Of a DNA stretch of 64,000 nucleotides, positions 53,972-62,542 are shown in pieces (the stretch's first letter is position 1; each line of letters begins with the position of its first letter). The notes under the pieces were generated by a model. That model did not search any database, was not told the origin of the DNA, and saw only the letters and a list, made by a program, of their open reading frames with translations. Both the position numbers and the translations under genes were made by a program. This DNA is from CALDTK01 sp045110575. GTDB lineage: Bacteria > Bacteroidota > Bacteroidia > Chitinophagales > Saprospiraceae. The DNA lies in the NCBI GenBank assembly GCA_045110575.1, contig JBGCGF010000013.1:60700-124699 (forward strand). The letters are read 5' to 3'.

Positions 53972-54472
53972 TTAGCTAGGATCGACCATGAAGAGTACTT
54001 GGTCGTACTCTACTGGTTGAGCGTCTTCAACAAGGACTTTAACGATGGTTCCAGAAACCTCGCTCTCAATCTCGTTGAAGAGTTTCATCGCTTCGATGAT
54101 GCAGACTACGTCTCCATTCCCAATCGTATCACCAACCTTAACAAAAGATGGCTTATCTGGAGATGAAGAACGGTAGAACGTACCTACCATTGGACTCTTA
54201 ACAGCGATGAGATTGCTCTCATCAGCGGCAGCAGGAGTTGCTGGCGCAGCGGCAGCGGGTGCTACTGCAGCTGCGGGAGCCGCAGCGGCAGCAGGAGCCT
54301 GAACGAATGCCTGAGATGGCATTTGTACAACCTGTTGAATTGGACCTTCTATTGGATCCTGGTCAGAACGAATGAAGATTTCGAAATCCCCATCCTTCAT
54401 GCTGAATTCAGCCAGCTTGTAGCGGTTGATCAACTTGATTAGTTCCTGAAGCTCTTTGATTGACATAGTCAT
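53972..54472 (-). CDS. accB: Biotin carboxyl carrier protein of acetyl-CoA carboxylase
   Basis: The 166-residue carrier has an N-terminal dimerisation-type helix, an Ala/Pro-rich linker (residues ~58-83), and a C-terminal biotinyl domain with the attachment motif E-A-M-K-L, biotin on Lys130. It starts 10 bp after the efp stop and precedes accC, the usual carrier-carboxylase order. Confidence 0.96.
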   Translation of the reverse strand: MTMSIKELQELIKLINRYKLAEFSMKDGDFEIFIRSDQDPIEGPIQQVVQMPSQAFVQAPAAAAAPAAAVAPAAAAPATPAAADESNLIAVKSPMVGTFYRSSSPDKPSFVKVGDTIGNGDVVCIIEAMKLFNEIESEVSGTIVKVLVEDAQPVEYDQVLFMVDPS

Positions 54473-54482
54473 AGGGCGAAGG

Positions 54483-55049
54483 TTATTTTTTAGCGCGTTC
54501 GAGGTACGCCCCTGTACGGGTGTCGACCTTAACTACGTCGCCTTGATTAATAAAAAGAGGTACACGAATTTCAGCTCCAGAACCAACTGTAGCTGCCTTG
54601 AGGCTATTGTTCGAAGTATCTCCCTTGATACCTGGTTCGGTATACGTGATCTCCAACTCAACAAAGTTTGGCAAGTCTAGCGTCAGAGGTGTTTCGTTTC
54701 CTGCGTCAAAAAGGACTTCGACGTTCATTGATTCTTGAAGGAATCCAGGATTTTCGATCATTGTCTCTTGCAAGAAAATCTGGTCGTACGTTTCATTATT
54801 CATGAAATGGTAGCCCATGTCGTCTTTGTACAAGAATTGGTACTTACGACGCTCGATTTGCACTTCTACGATCTTGTGACCAGAAGGGAAAGTGTTTTCG
54901 AGGACGCGTCCGGTAGTACAGCTTTTAAGCTTCGTGCGAACGAAAGCAGCTCCTTTTCCCGGTTTTACGTGTTGAAATTCAATGACTCTGTAGATGTCAT
55001 TGTTGAACTCCATACAGAGTCCATTCTTAATGTCGGACGTACTTGCCAT
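54483..55049 (-). CDS. efp: Translation elongation factor P
   Basis: The 188-residue factor relieves ribosome stalling at proline runs. It has three beta-barrel domains; the tip loop of domain I reads K-P-G-K-G-A-A-F, with Lys32 at the position modified in many bacteria. The C-terminal signature D-V-V-K-V-D-T-R-T-G-A-Y is present. TTACTTTC lies on the minus strand about 25 nt upstream of the ATG, a candidate promoter box. It is followed by accB after 10 bp. Confidence 0.97.
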   Translation of the reverse strand: MASTSDIKNGLCMEFNNDIYRVIEFQHVKPGKGAAFVRTKLKSCTTGRVLENTFPSGHKIVEVQIERRKYQFLYKDDMGYHFMNNETYDQIFLQETMIENPGFLQESMNVEVLFDAGNETPLTLDLPNFVELEITYTEPGIKGDTSNNSLKAATVGSGAEIRVPLFINQGDVVKVDTRTGAYLERAKK

Positions 55050-55121
55050 AATTTTTACGTGGTTGGGTCGGCGAAAGTAAACACATCGCGCAATGATAAA
55101 GCTCCCTAATTCGGACTATTC

Positions 55122-56114
55122 CTAGGAATTATAGCCCCAGACGAGGCGAAGTGCTCCCCAAGTGTATCCTCCGCCGAAGGCTGTGAGGATAAGTTGGTCG
55201 CCCTTTTTGAGTTTGGATTCATAATCGCGCAGACACAAAGGAAGTGTCGCAGCGGTAGTGTTTCCGTAGTTTTCGATCGTTAGCATCACCTTTTCCATTG
55301 GAAAATCGAGCTTGTTTGCGACAGACTCGATGATGCGAATATTAGCCTGGTGAGGAACAACCCAATCGATGTCTTCACCAGTCATATTACTTTTCTCAAG
55401 CACAGCTTTCACTGCGCTAGACATGCCACGAACGGCATTCATAAATACAACACGTCCGTTTTGCTGAATAACATGCATGTTCTCATCAAGTGTCTTCTGC
55501 GAAGTCGGATTCACAGATCCGCCTCCTAGTTGATACAGTTCGTTACCTCCTGCACCGTCTCCGTAAAGACAACCCTCCTTGAGCCCAAGAGACTCGTCAT
55601 CTGAAGGTTCGAGCATTACTGCACCTGCACCATCACCGAAAAGAATGCACGTGTTGCGGTCTGTATAGTCCATGATGCTAGACATGGTGTCAGCTCCAAC
55701 AACGATGACTTTCTTGTACGTCCCTGCTTTTACATACTGCGCGGCAGCGTGAAAACCGTAGAGAAATCCAGAGCAAGCTGCAGAAAGGTCATACCCGTGC
55801 GCGTTCGTCAAACCGGCCTTGTAACAGATCAGTGTGCCTGTATCTGGGAACCGGAAGTCCGCAGTAACGGTACAGCAGATTACCAAATCGACTTCTTCTG
55901 GAGCAGTTCCAGTCTTCTTTAACAGTTCGAGTACGGCAGGAACAGCCAAGTCTGATGTTCCTTTTCCTTCTTCTTTGAGAATTCGTCGTTCTGCAATTCC
56001 CGTGCGTTCCCTGATCCATTGGTCGTTTGTATCGACCATAGTTTCAAGTTCTGAATTAGTAAGGACGTAATCTGGAAGGTATCCAGCGACACCAGTGATA
56101 ACAGCTTGCTTCAT
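55122..56114 (-). CDS. fabH: 3-oxoacyl-ACP synthase III
   Basis: This 330-residue condensing enzyme joins acetyl-CoA with malonyl-ACP to start fatty acid chains. The catalytic triad is complete: Cys114 in A-A-C-S-G-F, His255 in P-H-Q-A-N, Asn285 in E-N-Y-G-N-T. The W-I-x-E-R-T-G-I signature is near residue 33. It leads the fabH-efp-accB-accC-tsaE series. The rpmF gene that often precedes fabH in Bacteroidota is absent, and the upstream gene is divergent. A GACTTTGC sequence about 23 nt upstream of the ATG may be the -7 box. Confidence 0.97.
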   Translation of the reverse strand: MKQAVITGVAGYLPDYVLTNSELETMVDTNDQWIRERTGIAERRILKEEGKGTSDLAVPAVLELLKKTGTAPEEVDLVICCTVTADFRFPDTGTLICYKAGLTNAHGYDLSAACSGFLYGFHAAAQYVKAGTYKKVIVVGADTMSSIMDYTDRNTCILFGDGAGAVMLEPSDDESLGLKEGCLYGDGAGGNELYQLGGGSVNPTSQKTLDENMHVIQQNGRVVFMNAVRGMSSAVKAVLEKSNMTGEDIDWVVPHQANIRIIESVANKLDFPMEKVMLTIENYGNTTAATLPLCLRDYESKLKKGDQLILTAFGGGYTWGALRLVWGYNS

Positions 56115-56330
56115 AGTGGAAGGGTATTAAAGTCCGCAAAGTCGTCTTTTGTGAACTGGCTGCAAAGTAACAGACCATAGCCTCAACGCCACAAACCGTT
56201 TACAGAACTTAATGTGGACATTCTAATTATTCGCAGACCGTTTGATAAGTCAAATAGACCGTTACCTTTAAGGCGTCCAACCCCGGAAGCTTCTTCGCGT
56301 ATAAAAAGTGCGAACAACGCTACACACACA

Positions 56331-57428
56331 ATGATTTTCTCCCCCCGTAAACTAGCCCTGCTAGCCCTTGCCACAATCGGCTTGGCCTTTAGTGCACTGG
56401 CTTCCAGCCCTACGATTAGTTTTTCGACTGCAAAGCAGAAAGCCGCCCGTGAAGGCAAGGTTTTGCTTGTAGACTTCACTGCAACATGGTGTATGCCATG
56501 CCGCTGGATGGACGAAACAACCTTCTCAGACCAACAAGTTCTCTCCTACTTACGTGAAAACTATGTGAGTATTAAGGTGGATATCGACGATTTTGACGGT
56601 TTTGCACTCAAGCAGCAGTACAATGTTTCTACACTTCCAACAATGCTTTTCTTCGCAAGTGATGGCCGCCAGGTCGATCGTGTAGAAGAAGGAGTTGGTG
56701 CAGTTGAAATGTTAGAGCGCTTGCGCCAAAACAACACTTCAGGCAATCGCATCAAACTTGGAGGTCAAGCTCCAGTGAACGATTGGACCGAGCCTTTCGC
56801 CCAGATGTCTAACAAATATTCAGAAGAAAGCCACACGGCGCCATCTGAGTTTGTTGTTTCTCAGCAAATTCATACCACGGCTCCAACAACAACTATCGCA
56901 GCACCGCAAGTTGTCTACGCTTCAACTACAACTTCACAGCCTGTTATCGAAGCACGCAGCTATGCTACTGAAAGCATCTCTGCTATCGAAACTAGAGAGA
57001 TTGTTACCGAAGAAGTTCTTGCTGAAATTACCGTCGCAGACCTTGAACGTGAGGTGTATATCGGCTCCGCTGAGACTGAAGAGCTCGTTGCAAGCGCCGA
57101 AACTGAGGCAACGCACAAACCTGTTGAAGGAAGTCCTGTTGTCTTCAAACACACTACTCCTGCACCGAAAATGAGAGCAGACCAAATTCGCCTATTCAGT
57201 TTACAGGCAGGTGTCTACTCTAACCGCAACAACGCTGTCCGCGCTGCAGATCACTTACGTGACTTCACAGAAACAGCAGTTCTAATCGAATTTGACCGCA
57301 TTGGAGACAATGCTGTATACCGAATCTACGTAGGCCGCTTTACGGACATGGAAGATGCCGAAGCACTTAGCGCAAACCTGCAATTGAGTGGATTCAGCTG
57401 CATTCCGAAAGAACTTGCGATGAACTAG
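56331..57428 (+). CDS. Exported thioredoxin-fold protein with SPOR domain
   Basis: The 365-residue product has a signal peptide (L-A-L-L-A-L-A-T-I-G-L-A-F-S-A-L-A). A thioredoxin domain, residues ~28-130, carries the active site W-C-M-P-C. A Thr/Glu-rich linker of ~130 residues leads to a C-terminal SPOR domain (F-S-L-Q-A-G-V-Y-S-N ... Y-R-I-Y-V-G-R-F), which in other proteins binds denuded septal peptidoglycan. The combination suggests a periplasmic thiol oxidoreductase concentrated at division sites; the client is unknown. An upstream in-frame ATG at 56214 would bury the signal peptide and is rejected. It is divergent from fabH and ends in a strong terminator. Confidence 0.88.
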   Translation: MIFSPRKLALLALATIGLAFSALASSPTISFSTAKQKAAREGKVLLVDFTATWCMPCRWMDETTFSDQQVLSYLRENYVSIKVDIDDFDGFALKQQYNVSTLPTMLFFASDGRQVDRVEEGVGAVEMLERLRQNNTSGNRIKLGGQAPVNDWTEPFAQMSNKYSEESHTAPSEFVVSQQIHTTAPTTTIAAPQVVYASTTTSQPVIEARSYATESISAIETREIVTEEVLAEITVADLEREVYIGSAETEELVASAETEATHKPVEGSPVVFKHTTPAPKMRADQIRLFSLQAGVYSNRNNAVRAADHLRDFTETAVLIEFDRIGDNAVYRIYVGRFTDMEDAEALSANLQLSGFSCIPKELAMN

Positions 57429-57460
57429 CAGCTGGTTACAGCTTCTAAAACACCGCTTTA

Positions 57461-57494
57461 AAAGGCCTCTTGCTTACGCAAGAGGCCTTTTTTT
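57461..57494 (+). terminator. Terminator of the thioredoxin-SPOR gene
   Basis: A perfect 13-bp stem (57461-57473 with 57478-57490) with a TTAC loop, followed by TTTT. Confidence 0.92.
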
Positions 57495-57538
57495 ATGGCG
57501 TTCGCTCTTTCCAAAAAGGTCCTGCAATTCAGTTATTC

Positions 57539-57560
57539 TTTCTGATCGTGCGATCAGAAA
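57539..57560. promoter_or_regulatory. 22-bp dyad in the 57.4-57.8 kb gap
   Basis: tttctgatcg and cgatcagaaa are perfect inverted repeats around TG. The element lies ~205 bp before the cohesin/SprB gene and 45 bp past a terminator, so an operator is possible. Nothing else is recognisable in this gap except a weak TATTCG box near 57733. Confidence 0.35.
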
Positions 57561-57764
57561 AACTTGTTCTTCGGGTCTCTACGCTCGCCATCGTTCAAAA
57601 TTGAGCAAGTTGCCATGCAGCGTGACGTCTATAAAAGGCATCATATTTGCATTTCTTCCCATGCGAATTCTACTATCTTGTAGGACTTCTTCTATAACTT
57701 GTGTAGCAATACGGACAAGTTACAGACGTTTGGTATTCGCACCAACCACCGATTACGCAGCTGT

Positions 57765-60700
57765 ATGATGCGACCTATTACTCCCTTCTTGTTTCGCTTA
57801 CGACAATTGTCGAAGAATGTACTAGGTGTACATGCGTTTCGAATTGCCCTATTGGCAGTACTTGGCATAACCGCCTCGACTGCCTTTGCGCAAGTACCCT
57901 CCACTGTTTTTTCAGATGGGTACGAACCGATCAACCTCGACCTAGAGGAGGTTCTCGTCCCATGTGGGCTTAACGATGCGGGTACAATCATTCCAGGGCC
58001 GAGTACGGCCATGTCGAATGACCTCAACCTCGATACACTCTTCCTTTGCTGGAACGATGAAATCTTAATCGACCACAACGGAGACCAGCGCCTTGACGGT
58101 GATCCAGACCCTAGCACGCAAGCTGGTGTAGGTTACGCATGGTACGAATGTCCTCCTAGTGTGGATGGCCCGACTCTTGGCGCTGTTGCCGCAGACCCTT
58201 GTTTGATCCCTAGTGGAGCTACTCCTGCGGGATCACCTCCATTTTTCGTTTCTACCGGTGGAAGATTCGACGGTGATATTCAATTCTTCAACCAAGGTGC
58301 AATCCAGAGCACCTTCAATGCAGGCGATCCTTACCTCGTTTGGTTTGCTCCTATCACTTTTGACAGCTTGGTTGTCAATGGAACTAGCTCAAATGCATTC
58401 TTTGAAAATGGTGGCTCTTGTGTCAGCGTTCGCCCAGATGCAGCTTTTGCGGTTGTTTATTTGAATGAATTGACCATCACCAACGTTCAGGTCAATAACT
58501 GTACAGCAAGCTTCGTCGTAGACGGCGGACTTCCAGAGTATCGTGTAAGCGATCGCTACACATTCCAGGTCGTTAATACTGCCGATGCTACCGTCACAGG
58601 AACGGTTTCTAACCCAGATGCCGCAGCTGGCGATCGAGTAACGTTTGCTGTGCCCCAAGCTGGCAACTACGAGATCTCTGTTATTGACGAGAAGGGCTGT
58701 ACGGCTACTTCTAGAATTGCAGACCTAACAGCGTGTGCACCGGTTCCAAAAGTGACTGTGACTATTGACACCTTACTTGGCGCTCCAGGAGCGACGGTTT
58801 GTCTACCAGTATATGTAGAAGGCTTCCAAAATATTTTCAGTTTTCAGTTCCTGATTGACTACAATGAAGTGCTGATGCGCTTTACGGGGGTTCAAAATGC
58901 ATCGATCACGCCGTTCAACGCAGGTTCAGAATACAACGATGATGGCGACGCACTTTTCGTAGGTACGTTTACAACAGGCGCACCTTTCTCTGTTGCTGAT
59001 GGCGGTGTACTTTTTGAAGCCTGCTTCGAGGTCTTAGGTGTCGAAGGAGATTTTGCCGAGGCTGCTTTTGCACCTCCAATTTCTGGATTTGAGTTTGTAA
59101 ACTCTGCTGGAGTAACCTTAGACTACTGCTTTGTCCCAGGTGGAATTGCTGTAACGACCAACACGATCGCACTACTGGCTACACAAACTGGATTCGGTTG
59201 TGGAGGTGAGGATGAAAACTTCTTCCAAGCGCAAGTAGCTGGTGGAGTTGCTCCTTATTCACTCACTTGGCAACGACAAGGTGGCGGCCCGCTTCAAGGT
59301 CCTGCTGCGATTCTTGTTGAAAACCAAACCTTTGTCTCACCAGCGAGTCTTAGTCCAGGCACGTATGACGTAATCGTCACCGATAGCGGAGGAAACACTG
59401 ACACCGTTGTCCTTACGATTACGGACGGACCAGAACTGGACGTGTTCATCGATAGGATTAGCGAGCTGAGCTGTGCGGGTGACACCAACGGTGCACTTAC
59501 CGCTCGGGTAGTAATTGACTTTACAACCTTGTCAAACCCAGGAGCCGGATATTCCTTTAACTGGACAGGTGGCCGAATGACCCAAGCGATCAACAACTTA
59601 GGTATCGGAAACTATTCCGTAACCGTAACCGATCCTCGAGGATGTACGGCTACTACAAGTAGCCCAATCACCGCTCCTCCAGCCTTGACACTAAATGTCA
59701 TGGCGACAGATGCGACTTGTGAAGGCCTTATGGACGGAAACGTAACCGTAACACCTTCAGGTGGTACTCCACTAGGAGCAAATTACACCTACAACTACAC
59801 GCTTCCTTCAGGAACGAATTCCAATGCAACAGGTGCAAACCTTTCATTGAACGGCGACCCAGGTCGCTATGACATTACCGTAATCGACGATAACGGCTGT
59901 CGCTCTGACACCTTCTCTGTGCTTGGTGCATTGCGTGAAGTTTCACTTGCAGAAACAGTTACTGAAATTCGATGTGCAGGCGAAATGAACGGTGAAATCA
60001 CTGTCTTGGCAGGTACCTCTAGCGGTACTCCAGCACTACCTTACAGTTTCAACTGGGCAGGTATTCCTGCAGGCTCAGCGACTAACACACCAACTGTCTC
60101 AACCATCGCTGGTTTAGGACAAGGAACTTTCCGACTTATTGCAACGGACAATGATGGTTGTATCGCTCGCGACACGTTCACTTTGATCGAACCATCTCAG
60201 CTTCAAATTAGCCTCGTCGGAAGTGGTGACGAGAGTTGCAACCCTGGCTCTGATGGCTTTGGTGAAGTAACTGCCATCGGAGGCCGAAATACGGCTAGCC
60301 CGTATGTATTTGAGTGGAGAGATGACATGGGAGCGCTCATTGCGGGTACACCACGTGCAGATGGCCTTACAGAAGGTGGCTACCGAGCTTACGTTGTCGA
60401 CGCAAGTGGTTGTATCGATTCATTGGTTAATTTCCTAGCCATCGATGCTCCAGACAAGCCGAGTATTCTAAGTTTCGATAACGATTCTCTTGATTGCAAC
60501 GGCTTTTCAGACGGCGTGCTGGATGTTTTGGCGCAAGCTAACGGCTCTCCAATCAATAGATATGAGTGGAATACGAGTCAGACAGGATCAACCCTAACAG
60601 GCCTAGCAGCAGGTGAGTATATCGTCTCCGTCTTTGATGACGCGGGCTGCGTTACAACCGACACTGCATTGGTCGTTGAACCAGATCCGCTCAGTATTCT

Positions 60701-62495
60701 CGATACCATCCTAACGACCCCACCATGCTACCAGCAAGGAAACGGTGTAATTACCATCAACCCTACTGGCGGAACTGGCCCTTACTCGTTTGAGTGGAGC
60801 TCAGGTACGATGGGCGTAGACTCAAATACAATTACGGGTGCCTCTATTTCAGAAGGCACATATGTCGTTACGATTACGGACGCAAATAACTGCCCTTCTA
60901 TTCAGGAGGTGTATACGCTGGACGATGCTCCGAGTATCGACCCAGACTTTGACGTGACGAGCGTGATTGCAGCTAGTTGTGCAGTCGGTGTTTGCGATGG
61001 TGCCATTACCGTTAGTGCAGCGCTTCCAGGAAGCCCTGGAGCGAGTTTCGACTTTACGTGGGATAGTGGCGAGTCAACCCTAAATGACATCACAAGTCGC
61101 GCTACGATGCTTTGTGGCGGACGCCGTGAGGTTGATGTACAAGAGACCTCTCTTGTTTGTCCTCCGCAGACGTTTACCATTAATATTCCGGCTCCGGATC
61201 CACTCGTCCTTGACATTGGGATCTTTGAAGAGGTCCGCTGTTTTGGCGAAAGCAACGGACTTATCGTTGTCGATACTGTATTCGGTGGAGCTCCTGGCTT
61301 TACGTTCGCTTGGGATACCCCAGTGGGCATGCAGACGGGACCACGTGCACAAAACCTAACCGCAGGTCAGGTAACCCTTGAGGTGCGTGACAGCGACGGG
61401 TGTCCATTACTTGACACGTTCCTCATTGAAGAACCTCCTGTGCTCGACCTGGTGTTGGATGCTGTTGGAACACTTGAGCCAACGTGTGCAGGCTATGATG
61501 ATGGCATTATTTCACTTGATATTTCAGGTGGAAACGCTGGAGCGGGATACACGTTCCGTTGGAATGATGATCCAAACCGAAATGCGACAATCGCGAGAGA
61601 TGTTGCAGCCGGTAGCTACACCGTTGTTGCAATCGATCGCTTAGGTTGTGTAGATAGTGTCGTTGTAACGCTCAACGAACCGGATGCAATCTTCTTTGAA
61701 CTCAGCCCATTTGATCCGATTCTTTGCTTCGGCGATTTATCTGCAATCAGCGTCGACACGGCATATGGCGGTCAAGGACTTATCAATGCAGATTTTGAGG
61801 TCTCTGTAAACAACAGTAGCTTCCAACCTGTGGGACAGCAATTCCAAGTCCCTGGTGGCGTGGTTGTGCCAATCACAGTAACCGATCCTGCAGGATGTGC
61901 GGTATCCGATGAAATTCTAATTCCTTCACCTGCTGCCATTACGCTGCGCTTACCGACAGAAGTTGAGGTGGAGCTTGGTGACAGTGTTCGCTTACGTCCG
62001 GATATTTTCCCAGGTGGCGCAGCGATCTTGTTTGACAGTATTCGCTGGACGCCAGACACCTCGGTTTCATTCCGAAATGGCGTGCTCGCCGATCCGTATG
62101 TCAGTCCGACAGAAGAGACGACGTACACGATTACGGTGATTGACGAAGACGGTTGTACGGCTTCTGCAAGTATTCTTGTGCTTGTCGATCGCAACCGAAA
62201 TGTGTTCATCCCGAACGCGTTCTCTCCAAACAACGATGCAACGAACGACGAGCTTCAGATCTTTACGGGGCCTGGTGTGCAGTCGATCAATTACTTCCGC
62301 GTGTTTAACCGCTGGGGTGAGGAGATGTATGCTGAAGAAAACGTTGCCTTGAATCCAAACGGTCAGACAGCTGGCTGGGATGGTACTGCGCGCGGCCGCC
62401 GTGTTGCGACGGGTGTGTATGTGTATATCGCTGAGATCACGTTTGAAGACGGGAGAGTGATTGTGTATAAGGGGGATGTGAGCGTAATGTATTAG
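57765..62495 (+). CDS. Large cohesin/SprB-repeat protein with T9SS type B (CHU_C) tail
   Basis: From ATG 57765 the product has 1576 residues with a long signal peptide ending S-T-A-F-A-Q. An unassigned Cys-containing N-terminal region is followed at residues ~328-460 by a cohesin-like domain (V-T-V-T-I-D-T-L-L-G-A-P-G-A-T-V-C-L-P-V, then F-S-F-Q-F-L-I-D-Y). About ten SprB-type repeats of 70-90 residues follow, each with a Cys near the start and a D-x-x-G-C end. The CHU_C domain closes it (F-I-P-N-A-F-S-P-N-N-D-A-T-N-D, F-N-R-W-G, W-D-G-T-A-R-G). In gliding relatives such proteins are surface adhesins moved by the motility machinery; that role is inferred. An upstream TTG at 57699 is less likely than the tandem ATGs at 57765/57768. 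Confidence 0.9.
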   Translation: MMRPITPFLFRLRQLSKNVLGVHAFRIALLAVLGITASTAFAQVPSTVFSDGYEPINLDLEEVLVPCGLNDAGTIIPGPSTAMSNDLNLDTLFLCWNDEILIDHNGDQRLDGDPDPSTQAGVGYAWYECPPSVDGPTLGAVAADPCLIPSGATPAGSPPFFVSTGGRFDGDIQFFNQGAIQSTFNAGDPYLVWFAPITFDSLVVNGTSSNAFFENGGSCVSVRPDAAFAVVYLNELTITNVQVNNCTASFVVDGGLPEYRVSDRYTFQVVNTADATVTGTVSNPDAAAGDRVTFAVPQAGNYEISVIDEKGCTATSRIADLTACAPVPKVTVTIDTLLGAPGATVCLPVYVEGFQNIFSFQFLIDYNEVLMRFTGVQNASITPFNAGSEYNDDGDALFVGTFTTGAPFSVADGGVLFEACFEVLGVEGDFAEAAFAPPISGFEFVNSAGVTLDYCFVPGGIAVTTNTIALLATQTGFGCGGEDENFFQAQVAGGVAPYSLTWQRQGGGPLQGPAAILVENQTFVSPASLSPGTYDVIVTDSGGNTDTVVLTITDGPELDVFIDRISELSCAGDTNGALTARVVIDFTTLSNPGAGYSFNWTGGRMTQAINNLGIGNYSVTVTDPRGCTATTSSPITAPPALTLNVMATDATCEGLMDGNVTVTPSGGTPLGANYTYNYTLPSGTNSNATGANLSLNGDPGRYDITVIDDNGCRSDTFSVLGALREVSLAETVTEIRCAGEMNGEITVLAGTSSGTPALPYSFNWAGIPAGSATNTPTVSTIAGLGQGTFRLIATDNDGCIARDTFTLIEPSQLQISLVGSGDESCNPGSDGFGEVTAIGGRNTASPYVFEWRDDMGALIAGTPRADGLTEGGYRAYVVDASGCIDSLVNFLAIDAPDKPSILSFDNDSLDCNGFSDGVLDVLAQANGSPINRYEWNTSQTGSTLTGLAAGEYIVSVFDDAGCVTTDTALVVEPDPLSILDTILTTPPCYQQGNGVITINPTGGTGPYSFEWSSGTMGVDSNTITGASISEGTYVVTITDANNCPSIQEVYTLDDAPSIDPDFDVTSVIAASCAVGVCDGAITVSAALPGSPGASFDFTWDSGESTLNDITSRATMLCGGRREVDVQETSLVCPPQTFTINIPAPDPLVLDIGIFEEVRCFGESNGLIVVDTVFGGAPGFTFAWDTPVGMQTGPRAQNLTAGQVTLEVRDSDGCPLLDTFLIEEPPVLDLVLDAVGTLEPTCAGYDDGIISLDISGGNAGAGYTFRWNDDPNRNATIARDVAAGSYTVVAIDRLGCVDSVVVTLNEPDAIFFELSPFDPILCFGDLSAISVDTAYGGQGLINADFEVSVNNSSFQPVGQQFQVPGGVVVPITVTDPAGCAVSDEILIPSPAAITLRLPTEVEVELGDSVRLRPDIFPGGAAILFDSIRWTPDTSVSFRNGVLADPYVSPTEETTYTITVIDEDGCTASASILVLVDRNRNVFIPNAFSPNNDATNDELQIFTGPGVQSINYFRVFNRWGEEMYAEENVALNPNGQTAGWDGTARGRRVATGVYVYIAEITFEDGRVIVYKGDVSVMY

Positions 62496-62520
62496 AACAT
62501 GAGCTCGCTCAAGTTCTAAT
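62491..62520 (+). terminator. Hairpin overlapping the stop of the cohesin/SprB gene
   Basis: attagaacatgagc (62491-62504) pairs with gctcaagttctaat (62507-62520) with one mismatch and a TC loop. It includes the TAG stop and lacks a T-run. A separate 12-bp palindrome, gtacttaagtac, lies at 62531-62542. Confidence 0.5.
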
Positions 62521-62542
62521 ACAGTACGCGGTACTTAAGTAC

